A stretch of DNA of 64,000 nt, taken from Neurospora intermedia (Eukaryota > Ascomycota > Sordariomycetes > Sordariales > Sordariaceae). The notes under the pieces were generated by a model. The model worked only from the letters and a program-made list of their open reading frames with translations, was not told the origin of the DNA and did not search any database. Position 1 is the first letter of the stretch, and each line of letters begins with the position of its first letter. The position numbers and the translations under genes were made by a program. This document shows positions 46,538-58,170 of the stretch, piece after piece. The stretch is taken from contig BTPP01000003.1 of NCBI GenBank assembly GCA_037102815.1, positions 1,488,001 to 1,552,000 of the forward strand, written 5' to 3'.

Positions 46538-48230
46538 AGTGGTCAAGTGGGAGATTCCCGCACACATTGGGGAATGTGATACCATAACCTGAGGGCACTG
46601 AAACACAGATTCGCACTGGAGGGCTTAGTGGGTTGTCGGCTTTTGAAATCTTACAGTGTCTCCTTCGTGGGAGATCGTGGGCTTTTTGAGAGATAACTGC
46701 TTCTCTGCTGCGTGGCAGGGAAAGCAAGCGATACCTGAGGGCTTGAAGATGGTGGTGAGCTGGTAGCTCTTTGACAGCTCGTTCGTACATGGCACGTCTC
46801 TTCTTTCTCTCAACAGGAAAGTTAGGACCTCTGCCGGTGGGCTTGTTGGCTGGTTCCATGACCCTTTCGCGGTCGTCTGCACTTTGGATTCGATGCATAC
46901 CAGAAGATTGATGGGTTCCAAGTACTCTGTGGGCTCGTGGGCTCTTGTGGGCTTTAGCTGACAAAACGGAAGAACGGAGAAAGCGAGGATCTGTACTTGC
47001 ACATGCCACAAACATGTGTTCACACAGCCTTATCCAGTCTGTGCTTCGGGGGTGGTTCATCGTTTCCTGTTCTTTTCCGGGTATCATTTGTCATTGCTTC
47101 TTCCTGTGGGGTTTCTAAAGAGGGCATCTAAAAGTTGGTTTGGGATTTTCCGGTACAATCACGGGGTCACCTGGGGGCACTTAAAATGGGTTTCGGGTCT
47201 TTTCTTTTTCTCTTTTTTCATATCAGCATTTGCCTTTGACGATACATTATCGATGGCGTAACGGTACAGAACACGGGTATCCTTCTAACGAACATTACCC
47301 GGTAAGTAATCTGATACTCTTCCCCTGTTTCATATACCCAAGTCCCAACGGACTAGAAGTAGCAAGAAAGAAGTACTGTTCAGTAACTGCGATGTTCCAA
47401 TGATGTGACTTGACGTTATGTTGGTGATATAGTATTTTGAGACGTAGACGTGTATGTATGTCGATAGGATTTTCAAAAAAAACTGCTCGTTTACAAACGC
47501 CTTGATCATCATTCGCTACGTATTTCAACATACTCACAATCGACTGCGATAGCTCCCAAAGTGTCACGAAGCAAATCCCCAAAAAGTTAAATTCACTGAA
47601 CTCGGTTCGTCTACAAGTCATCTCAACAGTCGATACACAAACAAGCCCAAACTAAAGCCAAAGTCACGCAACACCGAAAAAAAGAACCTAAACCTGCGAC
47701 CAAATCGGGTAACCAAAAGAACAAGACCAAATCCGAGTCCCGAAGAAAGAAACAACCAAGATGGGAAGAAAAATAAGAAGAAAATAGCAGATTAGGAAGG
47801 TTAATGATGCGTGTATGCGTATGGCTGTCCCTATGTTGCCAGATATTGGAGGTAAATGTTCTGCATACCATCGTTCTCTCCTATCTTTGCAGCATTTGTT
47901 GGGGAATATTTCCTTCCAACGTCGTCCGTCCATCGACTTGGATTCTTCCCGTGAAAGACCTATTTGTTTGGCCCAGCACTATCGGTATGATAAATGACGA
48001 GAGTTGGTTCCCGCCGTAGCCGTAGCCGTAGTTTGAAGCATCCAGTTGCCGTCATCGTTAGTGCTTTAGTGGATGATATTCATGGAGCTCGTGTTGTACA
48101 AGAGCATGTTGGCTGGCTGGCTGGCTGACCAGGAGTTCTGTTCTCCCTCCTTTTTTTTTCTTTCATCTTTGAAGCCGATCGATCGATAGACATGCCGCTC
48201 GTCGAAGTCGTAACGCGTTGCGTCCGTCGT
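46538..48230. other. Convergent 3' region, nucleolin-like / BNIP3-like
   Basis: 1.7 kb between two stops. No frame with family content. A TGGC tandem repeat (GGCTGGCTGGCTGGC, near 48112-48126) and CGATCGATCGAT (near 48177) lie close to the right gene's stop. Confidence 0.45.
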
Positions 48231-49619
48231 TCAAGCAACGACACTCCTCCCAACCGAGCCCCACCTAAACCTCTTCAGCGTTCCACTCGTCGTAGACCGC
48301 ACAAACTCCTGGCCGCAGCTCGAAGAAGCGTTCGAGGCCGCTGATCCTGCAGAGGCCAGGCTTAGAGCGCTACTGCTCTCTTGTCGGCCGACTTCCCGTC
48401 CGATGACGTAGCCGGCGCCGAACCCGACGACTGACACGAGAACTACCACGCCAGCGCTTACCACCCATGTCAACATGGTCGGGCTTAGGAAGAAGGGGGA
48501 GGCGACATCGTTATCTGACACAACCCCGGCTGGCGAGGGCGAGTTTGCCCTCCTCTTCTTCGCGGTACGCGCTGGTTTCGAGGCAGAGTTTGCTCCCCGC
48601 TTGGTCCGTTCGGTGGTGGCAAGACCTTGTTGATGTTGCTGCTGTTGTTGCTGTTCCCGGCCAGAGCTGGCGGATCGCGGAGCGCTTGGTGCACTGGAGT
48701 TGGAGGCGGTCCTTGCTGTTGGTTGTCGTGTCTTGGCCTGGTTGAGCGGCAGTCCTATTCCGGAAGGACCTTCGGCCATGAGTTCAGACTCTGGCACCAG
48801 GCGGAACTCCATTGGCTGGCAACTGGGCATTACGCCGGTACCAGCAGGACCTGGGCTTGCCTCTTCGCCCTTGGGAAGGCCACGGGCGGCAGCGGCACAT
48901 GACAAGAGGGTGGTGAGGGAAGCACGAAGCGCGGCGTCGTTGTCGGCTTGCAGAGCTGGGGACAGAAAGTTGTGGGATGCACGATGCGACCGGGTTTGCG
49001 AACGGGTTGGCATGGATGGCCGGGATTGCGCGGGATGATATGGGTGGGATGGACTTGCGGATTGGTGGCGTTGCATCATGTAGGATGGTGGATGAGAGAA
49101 GGCGTTCGGCTGCGGCCTAAAGGCACCCCGGGCCGTGTTGGTTGGCCGGCCGAGAGCAGTCGCATTCTCATCATCATCCGAGTCGTCCTCCGAGTCTACT
49201 GGTAGGCCGCTTCGGAAAGCAGTCTGTTGACGGGGCAAGCTGGCTGCTGGATGAACGCCTTCCGTCGAGCTAGTCATGACTCTGTCCTCCTCGCTCTCAG
49301 TTTCATCGTATTCATCCTGGCTGCTCGTCCCGGCAGGGGGATTCGGTTGGCTGACAATGAAAGAAGCAGGCATTGGTGCTTGCTGTTGGGATCGTCTCCG
49401 TCTTTGAGGGTATGAGTTGTTGCCGACCCGGAGGCCCGTAGTTACAATCTCATCTCCTATCGACGACAACGAGGATGACGATGGTTGCGATGCGATCTCA
49501 ACCCAGGAATCTAGTGATGTGAGCGCGTGTTGTGATAGGTTACGGGAGATACTAAGGGCCAACTCACCATCGTTACGACGGCCATCCACCGGCCGTCGTT
49601 GAGAATCGGGGGATGCCAT
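48231..49619 (-). CDS. Tail-anchored protein with N-terminal LIR-like motif; BNIP3/NIX-like layout
   Basis: Two exons inferred: 49619-49568 and 49510-48231, 443 aa. The 57-nt intron is in frame and stop-free, so a retained form of 462 aa is possible. The spliced N terminus gives DDSWVEIA (W20-I23), matching the W-x-x-[LIV] Atg8-binding motif with preceding acidic residues and close to the SWVEL motif of BNIP3. A long Ser/Pro/Gln-rich disordered region follows, with acidic (DSEDDSDDDE) and basic (KPARTAKKRR) patches. A single hydrophobic helix at ~364-387 leads into GYVIGREVGRQ, like the BNIP3/NIX end with GxxxG-type small residues and IGRR. The tail is ~56 residues. Membrane insertion is well supported; mitophagy function is inference. 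Alternative: an unrelated fungal-specific tail-anchored protein. Confidence 0.72.
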   Translation of the reverse strand: MASPDSQRRPVDGRRNDGELALSISRNLSQHALTSLDSWVEIASQPSSSSLSSIGDEIVTTGLRVGNNSYPQRRRRSQQQAPMPASFIVSQPNPPAGTSSQDEYDETESEEDRVMTSSTEGVHPAASLPRQQTAFRSGLPVDSEDDSDDDENATALGRPTNTARGAFRPQPNAFSHPPSYMMQRHQSASPSHPYHPAQSRPSMPTRSQTRSHRASHNFLSPALQADNDAALRASLTTLLSCAAAARGLPKGEEASPGPAGTGVMPSCQPMEFRLVPESELMAEGPSGIGLPLNQAKTRQPTARTASNSSAPSAPRSASSGREQQQQQQHQQGLATTERTKRGANSASKPARTAKKRRANSPSPAGVVSDNDVASPFFLSPTMLTWVVSAGVVVLVSVVGFGAGYVIGREVGRQESSSALSLASAGSAASNASSSCGQEFVRSTTSGTLKRFRWGSVGRSVVA

Positions 49620-52600
49620 GGTAAGACTCCGGAGGCAGGACACGTAGACGGGTTTGGTACCGTGAACGTCAACACGGCAAAGTCCACTCGCGCAATGCTC
49701 ACCGACAAGGTGAACTTGCTTAAACCAGTTCCCGGAAGACGTCTTAGGGGAACCAACAACTCCCGCCGCCAGACGCGGGAAAGCACAGGAAGGAACGCGG
49801 TTTCGTTAACAGGGGACGAGGAATGATGTTGGCAATCTGGGAAGAAGAGAAGCCCAGTCACGGAGCAAGTACGGAGGGTGGTGGTACTATCAAAGCGGAC
49901 GGCCGAAGGGACCTCGTGAATAGTTACGTATTAGGTATCTGTGGAACTGCATCTAATGGAAGTCAAGCAAAGAGGCACACCAAAAAGAATGAATCTTGGA
50001 GCCAGATACCCAGGGAAAGAATCGATTGCCCGTGAGACGGTATCGGCTGTTGGGAACGGAGGCTTTGTTGGGGTTTTCTTTGAGCACGCGAAGCCGCCTT
50101 TGGGGGATGCGTGCGAACAGGGAAAGGTGCCCGTGTTTGGAGGCGTGGTCTTGGTGTAAATGGGGGAAGTGGAAGCCTGTCGTGCCGGGCAAGGTGAGGT
50201 AGGTGGTCTGAGCGGGCAAACACCTGAGAGAGGGTGGGGGGAGGGAAGGGCACCTGGGCAGCCTGGGCTGTGTGGTCTGGTGGGCGCTGAGCCATGGATG
50301 TTTTAGCGGCGGAGAGCGTGATCCATCCTCCGGAGACCTGTCAGTTGCAACTGGCCCTTCAAGCGTGCAAGTCGAGGGCCGTCCCTGCTTCTGATTGGCT
50401 TTGCATGCTGATCTGGGGATGGTCGCCTGCCCATCGTCAACCCCAAATGACGTGCTTATCTGGTCGAGCCTGGCTTCAATGGACGAACTTCCACTTGTCA
50501 TGGATAAGAATCGATAAGACCCAAAACCTTCCACCCAAGTCACTAGAGTTACCAAACGTCACTACATCCGGCCGACAAACCTCAAGACCTTTTCCTCGTG
50601 TGTTCAGTTCATGCTCGCCATCTTATCTTTTTCGGAGTTCGGGCGCTTGCAACCAAGGTAGGTAGTTCGTCTCTTCAAAGAGATCTCGAGCCTCACCACT
50701 GTTGTCTACCCACTTCGACAATCACCGTTCTGTGATGTAGCGATATGATGTACCTATTGCGTAAGTCGGCTCTTCAAATGTTTGAGCAGGAATGCCAAAA
50801 CCTGTCTGAGCTGGCCATCTGCATTGGCGTGAGTACTTTTCCATGCTCCCCTTATCCTGCCGCCGGGCAGTCTCGCCGTGCGTCCGATATAATGAAAGTC
50901 TCGCTGGGCAACTTGGATGTTCGTCCCCTACACTGTAAAAAACTGTTTGGTCGGCGAGCGGTGGAAAGGTAAGCCGAATGCCTGACGGTCTAATATATAC
51001 ACACCTTCAGGATATTCTTGCACGAATCCATGTGTGTTTATTGCACCTGTGGAACGAAATCTGAGACATGTTGAGAGTCAAACCATTCGTTCCTTACAGA
51101 CCCTGGCCGACGTATTTTCGGCTTGATACAAGTCACAGTTCTGCAACGGCCTTTCCTAGTCAAAGCGAATAGTATTGGATTGAACATGTTCTGTTGATGG
51201 TTACGATGATATGGCCGGGAATGCTGACTGCGACGCAACCAGAATCTTCAACTTCGCTTGCGTGTCGGTACAGTATCCTGACAACTACGGTCGGTCACTT
51301 CCATCTCGCACGCTTTTATTGACCCTTCAAGCTCGGTTCCATCTTTCCCAACTTGAGCAGTTGCTTGGGTATCTACTAGCCCACTACAGAGTATTTCATG
51401 GTCCTTTTTCTCTTGTCAAGCTCAGCCTTTCTGTCCAACTCACGGCGCTGCTTCCGAGTAGAGTTCCTTACTGGATGCACGGAAGCAATCATCGTTCCGC
51501 TCCAGTGCCGGTGTAACCATTTCAAGCGAATGCGAAACACTGGTTCATTGACCCAAGCACCCGTTCTCGAGCCGTTCTCCCGTCTTCCGTCCCGTTGTGC
51601 GGTTCCTACCTGGTTGCCACATGACAGTTCGAGCATAATTCGCCCATTGCACACCCATTCTGTTCATTGACCGATGGAGCACGACGTATCATCCACCTCC
51701 ACAGCCGTGTCTGGTCACCCCCTTCGACGCCGTACAGAAGAGGATACTCCAACCATATAACAACACCTACCTCCTATATACGGTTATTCAAATGAGCTAG
51801 GTAAGCTTGCCCCACGCTCTATGCAGCTATGTATGTCACTAACTGCCACTCAAGGCGCGTCATTGAACCTGCCAACGGTATCTCCTTCAAGCCAGCTCTG
51901 ACGTGGCAATCGTTTCCGATTTCTTGCCCTGAATGGGGAATGTCCTGTCCTCGCTTCTCAAGTCTGCAATATCCCGAATAGCGGCGACAAAAGCGGAGAT
52001 TGTATAAGGCTGGGTCACGACCAGTCTCAAGTATGTCAGCACTCTGATCGCATTGGAAGTGGTACGAGAGGGCCTCATAACCGGCAGCTTTGAACGACCA
52101 CTCCCCGTTCGGCAGTTATCGCCAAGATTGACGATGTGGAGGATTTGCCAAAAGCATCAGAGGCCGGCACTAAGGGCGCCTTCGACTGCCCTTTTCAACC
52201 ACTCTCCTTTGGTGAAGCTGTGTTGATGACCTGAGTGAGACCATTTCGCGAGGCACAGATTGTCCACCAGATGGTCGTCAAAAGAAACATCCTTCATTCA
52301 CAAAGTGTTTCGAACGATACACGGTTATAAGCGGGACTAGTGTGGTTCCGCAAACAAGGCGAGACAAATCAGTGATATCTGACATCGGACTACGCGTTGG
52401 ACTCTTGGGTCCATGATTCCCTTTTTCGGAATTCAACAAGTTAACAGGTTCGCAAGGGCTCTGGTTGACGCTCAGACCATATCAGGGCTGCCATATCTCG
52501 AGGTATGCATTTCCGAATCCAAACACATAACCTCTTTTACGCAGATGGCACTCGCCCTTCCACGAATCCGAACTCACCCCTCAACTGTTTCATATCGTCC

Positions 52601-53350
52601 TCTCTTCTGGTGCCACGTCTACGATCTACTAATCCAGTTCATGCCCCTGATGTTTGCGGCTCTGCGATTTCAACGACCCTCTCAGAGATAGGCAACTGTA
52701 TGCAGGACAACTTGCACAACATAATATCCGAGAATCGAAAGACCGCCGGGTCTGTTTTCATTCGCTCTCTAGTGCGGAGCGACGATCCAAGCTTGGGTAG
52801 GAATGCTTCCCCTGCTTCCCCTGCAACTAGCACATACCGTTGTATGGTGCGGGCAGAACCAGATTTCTGGACACCTTCCACATACCCACTGAGACGCTAC
52901 GTACATGCAGAGATGAAGAGAAGAAGAAGAAGCGTGGCCTGGGAACCGGGGGAACGCAAACTCCCTGAGTAGTGTATGGAGGTTGAGGCTCTGCGAGAGA
53001 CGCTGTTAGAGCATCGTTCGAACCACCGTGATCCTTAGGGTGGTCTAGAGGTGCCGTCCGGAGCATAGTATGACTGCCGATAACCGGACAACAGTGATGC
53101 ATCGGTACACCTACAAGCAGTTGGTATGGCAATAGAGAGGAATTGCTCTCATGATTAAGCTCGGGAACCCCGCTTGGTGAGGATGTGTACGTACTTGAGG
53201 CTCAAAATGGAGGATCTCTAGAAGTATAAATATCAGTACGCTTGCACGAGGAAGTGAATAATGGCAAGCCACACCGACATCGACCTTCAGAATTATCTTT
53301 GATACATCTGAGAATTACTTGCTATCGATAAATCCAGAAACAAGATCACC
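49620..53350. other. 3.7-kb gene-poor region
   Basis: Contains the promoter of the BNIP3-like gene at its left end and that of the small acidic gene at its right end. The latter has TATAAATA at 53225-53232. The many short overlapping frames, including 49953-50555 (-) and 52505-52972 (+), show no domain, no codon bias and no splice structure. No tRNA or structured RNA recognised; a noncoding RNA is possible. Confidence 0.4.
53225..53232 (+). promoter_or_regulatory. TATA box of the small acidic gene
   Basis: TATAAATA, 119 nt before the ATG at 53351, a plausible core-promoter distance for a leader of about 90 nt. Confidence 0.45.
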
Positions 53351-53652
53351 ATGAGCCAGTCAACCCATCATGAATCTACCCCAAACCATGAGAACACTCT
53401 TGAAAACACCCCTCCTACCGCGCCACCTCCCCCTAGAGATGGAGACGATGATCCGCAGGAAGAAGACCCCTTCTACGATGACCCGAAGGTATGAAAAGAC
53501 TCCCATCGTCCAGCCCCAGGCCATAGAGCAAGCCTCCACCAAAAGCATCTGCTCATTAACAGGACAGTGACACTCCCATCTCTCTCCCCAGCCACGGGGG
53601 CGCCGGTGGTGTGGACTCTACAATTTCTAGGAGAATGTCAGGACAGATATGA
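53351..53652 (+). CDS. Small acidic hypothetical protein
   Basis: I infer two exons, 53351-53488 and 53563-53652, giving 75 aa. The first exon encodes an acidic, Pro-rich peptide (MSQSTHHESTPNHENTLEN, later DDDPQEEDPFYDDPK) and ends at a GTATGA donor. The second adds DSDTPISLPSHGG and ends SRRMSGQI. No family recognised. Support comes from the TATA box, the clean splice phase and sustained composition. Against it are the short length and an acceptor that sits directly on its TTAAC branch-like site. A later acceptor at about 53590 would give a shorter, basic end. Confidence 0.45.
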
Positions 53653-55124
53653 TCTGACAGCGAGCATGATCTTTAGTAGTGAGCCAGTCTCTCTCTTTTC
53701 TCACCAACCCATATCAATATCAAACCCTTTCCAATAGGAATTATCCCAATCCCAAGACAAGACAAGAGAACTAACGAAGAGCGAACAACCTCCATAGATA
53801 CTTATGCACGCACGCACGCACGCACGCACGCACTACGCCTGACGACAGACACCACACTACATGTACCCTGAAGACACTCCCATTTCACCTTTCTTCGGAG
53901 GAGGAGGAGGAAATATCTACCTACGTTGGGAGGGACAATATATCATTTTGTTATACCCTGTTTTTTTTTTTTTTTTTTTTTTTTTTTTCCGTTGTTGTGT
54001 TCCCGTGATAAGGTGCCCCTCTCTCTCTCTCCCTGATTGACCATCTTTCTGCTTTCACTGTCTTCTGGTTCCATTGGCAACATTTTTTCATTGACTTGCT
54101 CATCTCTCTTGGCCCTTTTTTTTCTTATTTTTTTTTCCCCTTTTATTTTGGTTTGGGTTTTCCTCTTCTCCTCTTGCTCCACCCAGATTTCATGTTTTCT
54201 CTACTCTTGCAGTTCCGTTCAGTCCGATTTAGTTTCGTTTCGTTTGGCTTACTTGATTGAGGGCCGCTTGCCATTTTGTACTTACTTACTTACTTATTAA
54301 GCTGTTTTGCAAATGCTGTTTATCCTGCGCTGTCACATGCATAGATAGGTATCTGTTTACCCACACAAAAACTCTTACCCGCTATTAGTATCGGTGCTGT
54401 GGATAACGTGGTGTATATGTATGTATGTGTACACCTACCTACCTATCTACACAAGGCTTCAATCTTGATATGGTGCGATATCGGTGATTAAAAAAAAGTC
54501 ACTGTCAGAAGTCATGTGTAGTGCTTTAGTGAAATATCTGCCTTGTGTCCGCCCAGCTCGGGTGGTTTCCTGGTATGAGTCCGCTATGTTCATCATGGGA
54601 GCTGGACTCAGTTATTTAGATTGCCCAACTTTCCTCTCGGAACTAGAGCTACGTAGCAGCGGCATCTCAATAGAGAGAGAGAACGAGGAGTGACTTTTTG
54701 TCTATTTGTTTTTTTCTCAAAGAGAAAGTAAAAAAAAAGAAAAAGAAAAAAAAGAAAAAAACGCAGACATCAACAAGGCACAAGGCGAATCACTTGTTGA
54801 ATAGGTTGCGATTCAGTTATTTGAGTGTATATGCCGCAGCAAGGCTAGCAGGTATGTCATATTATGCTATATGCAAGAAGGTATAAGAAGGATGCAAGCT
54901 AGTGTCTGCGCAAGACGATGCCACCACAAAACACTGTCAAGTAGCATCTGCGCAATAAAAACAAACTTGACCACCTTGCGATAATGTCAACTTTAACGTC
55001 CCTCCTTTTTCCCAACCCCCATCCTACACATTGTCACCTACTACTACTCGCTTCGTTCCTCAACAATCATCCATACCCCACCCAATCTCCTTTAAGTATC
55101 CCATTTCGTCTCCAAGTGTCGGTC
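53653..55124. other. Spacer with simple repeats
   Basis: Holds the 3' UTRs of the small gene and of verprolin. It contains (GCAC)7 at 53806-53833, a 29-nt poly(T) at about 53961-53989, and a poly(A)-rich AAAAAGAAAAAG stretch at about 54729-54762. No gene seen. Confidence 0.5.
53806..53833 (+). repeat. (GCAC)7 microsatellite
   Basis: Seven perfect GCAC units. Confidence 0.9.
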
Positions 55125-56550
55125 CTACAAGGCGCTCAGATCCAACGGCACACTGCTTCCCCTGCCAGCGCGATACTTCCTTGGTCCGCCAATGAACTCC
55201 CTGGGCTTCGGAAACGTATCCTCGCTCGCAAACTTCCACCTGGGATCCTGGACGATGTATCTCGCACTGCCGCCACCGGAATGCACTGGACTTGGAGACT
55301 TGTTTCCGCCTGTACCGTTCGGTGTAAGGATGAAGTTGCTAGGATCGAGCATGGACTTGATGCCGGAGCCTGATCGTGCCGATCTCGTCGAGGGCGAATG
55401 GGAGAGTGGAGGAGGAGCTGGGGCCGAGGATGGCGGCGGTGGAGGCGGAGGTGCGGGAGCCGAATGGGAAGGGCTTGATGCTGTTGAGCGAGGAGGAGCG
55501 CTGGGCGGAGGTGGAGGAGGGGGTGCTGCTGGTGAAGAGGCGCTGCTCGCAGCACGGATGGCGGCTTGGACGGCGATATTCTGGGAGAGATTGCTGGTCG
55601 ACGAGGACGGCGGCGGCGGTGGAGGGGGCTGCGAACGTGATGGAGCCGGTGGTGGTCGCGGGGCGGCTGTTGGAGGCGGCGGGGGAGGTGCTGGAGGAAG
55701 AGACGGGGCGGCAGATGAAGGCGGAGGAGGAGCGAACGAGGGTGGTGGAGGTGGCGCTGAAGGAGGTGCCGAAGAGTGGATAGCCGCGGAAGGCTTGCGG
55801 GAGCCTGGAGGAGGAGGTGGTTTCTTGCCAACTGGCGGCGGAGGCGGCTTCGATGATGCCCCATTCGCAGTCTTTTTGAGGTTGGGCATGGATGGGTGGA
55901 ACGTAGGAGCTGATGGCCGTCCAGGAATTGTCGGGGCTGCGCCGGGAGGCGGGCGGGGGGCCGAGACCGTTGGTGGCTTCGGTGCTGATCTGGATGTTGT
56001 TTCCGGGTCGGAAAGATATGATGCATCCCGGTTGGCGCCCGTGTCTACACCCGCACCACCCGTCTTCCGTAGCTTTGGCATGCCTCCGGCGAAAAGGCCT
56101 CCAAGCTGCGGTGCAGCCTCCATGCCTGTTGATCCACCTTGATTCCGGTCGGCTACATCGCTATCGCTACGGGCTCGGTTTCCGGGTACTGGAGGCGCAA
56201 GACCTCCGGGAGCCTTGGGAAGGCCAGGAACAGGGGGGGCCCCCCCTAATGGAGACGGACCTGGTCCGCTGCCCGATGTTGGGGCGATGATGGGTGCTGA
56301 TCGATCGTTGGTCACTGCTTTCTTGAGCGCCTTGCCCTTGGTGATATCTGTGAGCAAAGCACCCTATGAACTAGTCAGTACATCTCTTATGAGGCGGGCT
56401 CGTGAGACCGAAGGTGTTCTTTTGGCGCACCCTATTAGGAAGACCGGCAGGTGGTCGGCCTGGAAGTGCTCCAGGGGGAGGTGGCGGCGGCGGCGGAGGT
56501 CCCCCCATACCCGGAGGCGGCGGAGGGGGAGGAGGTGGTGGAGGTGGCAT
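55125..56550 (-). CDS. vrp1: Verprolin/WIP-family actin regulator
   Basis: WASP-interacting protein family, cortical actin patches and endocytosis. Exons are 56550-56431 and 56363-55125; 452 aa. The N terminus is polyproline (two runs of nine or more Pro, profilin-type), then a WH2 actin-binding motif (GALLTDITKGKALKKAV, ~41-57) built exactly at the splice junction. The middle has many Pro-rich PPPPP runs (SH3 and profilin ligands), and the C terminus holds WKFASEDTFPKPREF, which fits the WASP EVH1-binding segment. The donor is GTGCGC. The plus-strand Gly-rich frame at 55192-56142 is a mirror of the Pro codons. Confidence 0.93.
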
Positions 56551-58170
56551 GGCGTATTGATTTTGTGTTGGCGATGTGAGGGTTGAAGTGGAAGTCGATT
56601 GAAAAGTGTCAGGAAGTGAGAGACTTTGACGCTCAGCTTGTTGCCTTGGGTGTAGTTGCGGGTCGAACCGAAATTACCGGTCGATTGTGTCTGAAACGGG
56701 ACAGTGCCACAACTTAAGTATTTCGAGCTCTGTACGGGGGTTCCGGCGCTGGAGCACTGGCAATCGTGTATAGTGCGGTGCGTGGTTGTTGAAGACGGGA
56801 CGAGATCAGGTCGGGTGCGTATAAGTCAAAGCACGTGCCAGAGTAGGCGAGTGTTTGTTGGATTGTTCCTTTGTGAGATGAAATGTCGAAGTTCAGTTGG
56901 TTGTCTCCATATCCCAGTGGAAGTGGAAGTGGAAGCAGGCTGCGTCACTGCACTCCTTTCGAGGGCGCTGGCCGGCGGTTGCCTGTGGGTCAGTGCTCTA
57001 CGGGCAGCGGGGTTCCTTGGATGCCAAGCCTGCAGCATGAAAGCGTAGGGGCAGTTTCCACTCTGCATAAATATGAGGCTCAGCCACCTGGGGCTCAGAC
57101 ACCAGCCCCACGATGGAGTTATCCATCACATTGTCCAGTCTGAATCCAGTCAGGACCTTGAACTTTCCCTTCACTTGGATTAATTTTCTCATCGCTCGCC
57201 CTCCAATATTCTTGAGCCAAAGCGTCACTCAACCCTCTCAAAACCATGGCTGTCAAAGAAGGAGGGAATTAGAAGGACTGATACAGCTGCCCGTGCTTCC
57301 TCGTGGTCTTTCCATCTGGATACCTAAGTACTTAGTCAACCAGTCACCACTTACCTCAAAACTGATTCTCTGGCAGCTTCGCGCACCTCAAAAAGAGCGC
57401 AGGTACGAGACAAAACGCTTGCTCTGGGCTGCTGGCTGAAACAAAGATTGAACAGTAAACATTACGCCTCCAATCGAGGTTGAAGAGTCCCCCCCAAAGT
57501 GATGAGCTCTTGAACTAAGCTTTCTAGAAGCCGTCCTGGGAGTAGATCTTACGTAAAGACCTAAAAGACGTGCAAGATATCATATCGGCTTTGCGCTCCC
57601 AGTCTCTTGGACATGTTGTGTGACATGCTGGCTACGGGCATCTCCTCCTTAGTTGCATGTGTCCATCAGCACCGCTACCTTGCTGGCCAAGACCGACCCA
57701 GATGAACCGTCCTGTCTACCTAGGTTTTGGGTAGGATTTCGGCTACTCGTTTAAGCTAGCGTATAACACCGTGGCATACACTAGAGACCAAGAGGCCAAG
57801 AGCATACGCTATGCACCGATCTGCAGCATCAGGTCTAGCTCTTCCAGCTCTTTTTTGACCGCAGCACAAACCAGAGAGCCAGACACTCCGGCCTCACGTC
57901 CTCAACTCCAATCACCACCTTTTCTTGACCCCTTTTCCCAATCCCGCCGTCTGCGTGCTTGTTTGCCCCTGCGCCTCCAGATCTCCCAGGCGCTCTCTGG
58001 GCTCTCCACACCGCACGCGCCTGTCCTCCACCTGCTCTCCGTTGGTGACTCGGGGCAGTGGATATCCCCGACTTTCCCCACCAACTCTCCCCACGGGGTC
58101 GGGCGGGTCCCATCTTGACTTGACGACGGTAACCCGGTGTGTCTTTCACCAGGTCTTCAGTTCGCCTACC
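56551..58170. promoter_or_regulatory. Divergent promoter region, vrp1 / mitochondrial protein
   Basis: 1.6-kb spacer. A GTGGAA hexamer is repeated in tandem near 56920-56938 (GGAAGTGGAAGTGGAAG). The frame of the right-hand gene stays open upstream to 57925, but no in-frame ATG other than 57925 or 58171 fits a presequence as well. No other gene. Confidence 0.45.

Noticed and set aside
49953-50555. Minus-strand 200-residue frame
   Set aside because: No motif, no codon bias, Pro/His-rich composition; probably chance.
52980-53050. GTTCGAACC resembling a tRNA T loop
   Set aside because: The flanking bases do not form a T stem on either strand, and no acceptor or anticodon arm fits.
55192-56142. 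Plus-strand 316-residue Gly-rich frame
   Set aside because: Mirror of the proline codons of verprolin on the other strand; no domain of its own.
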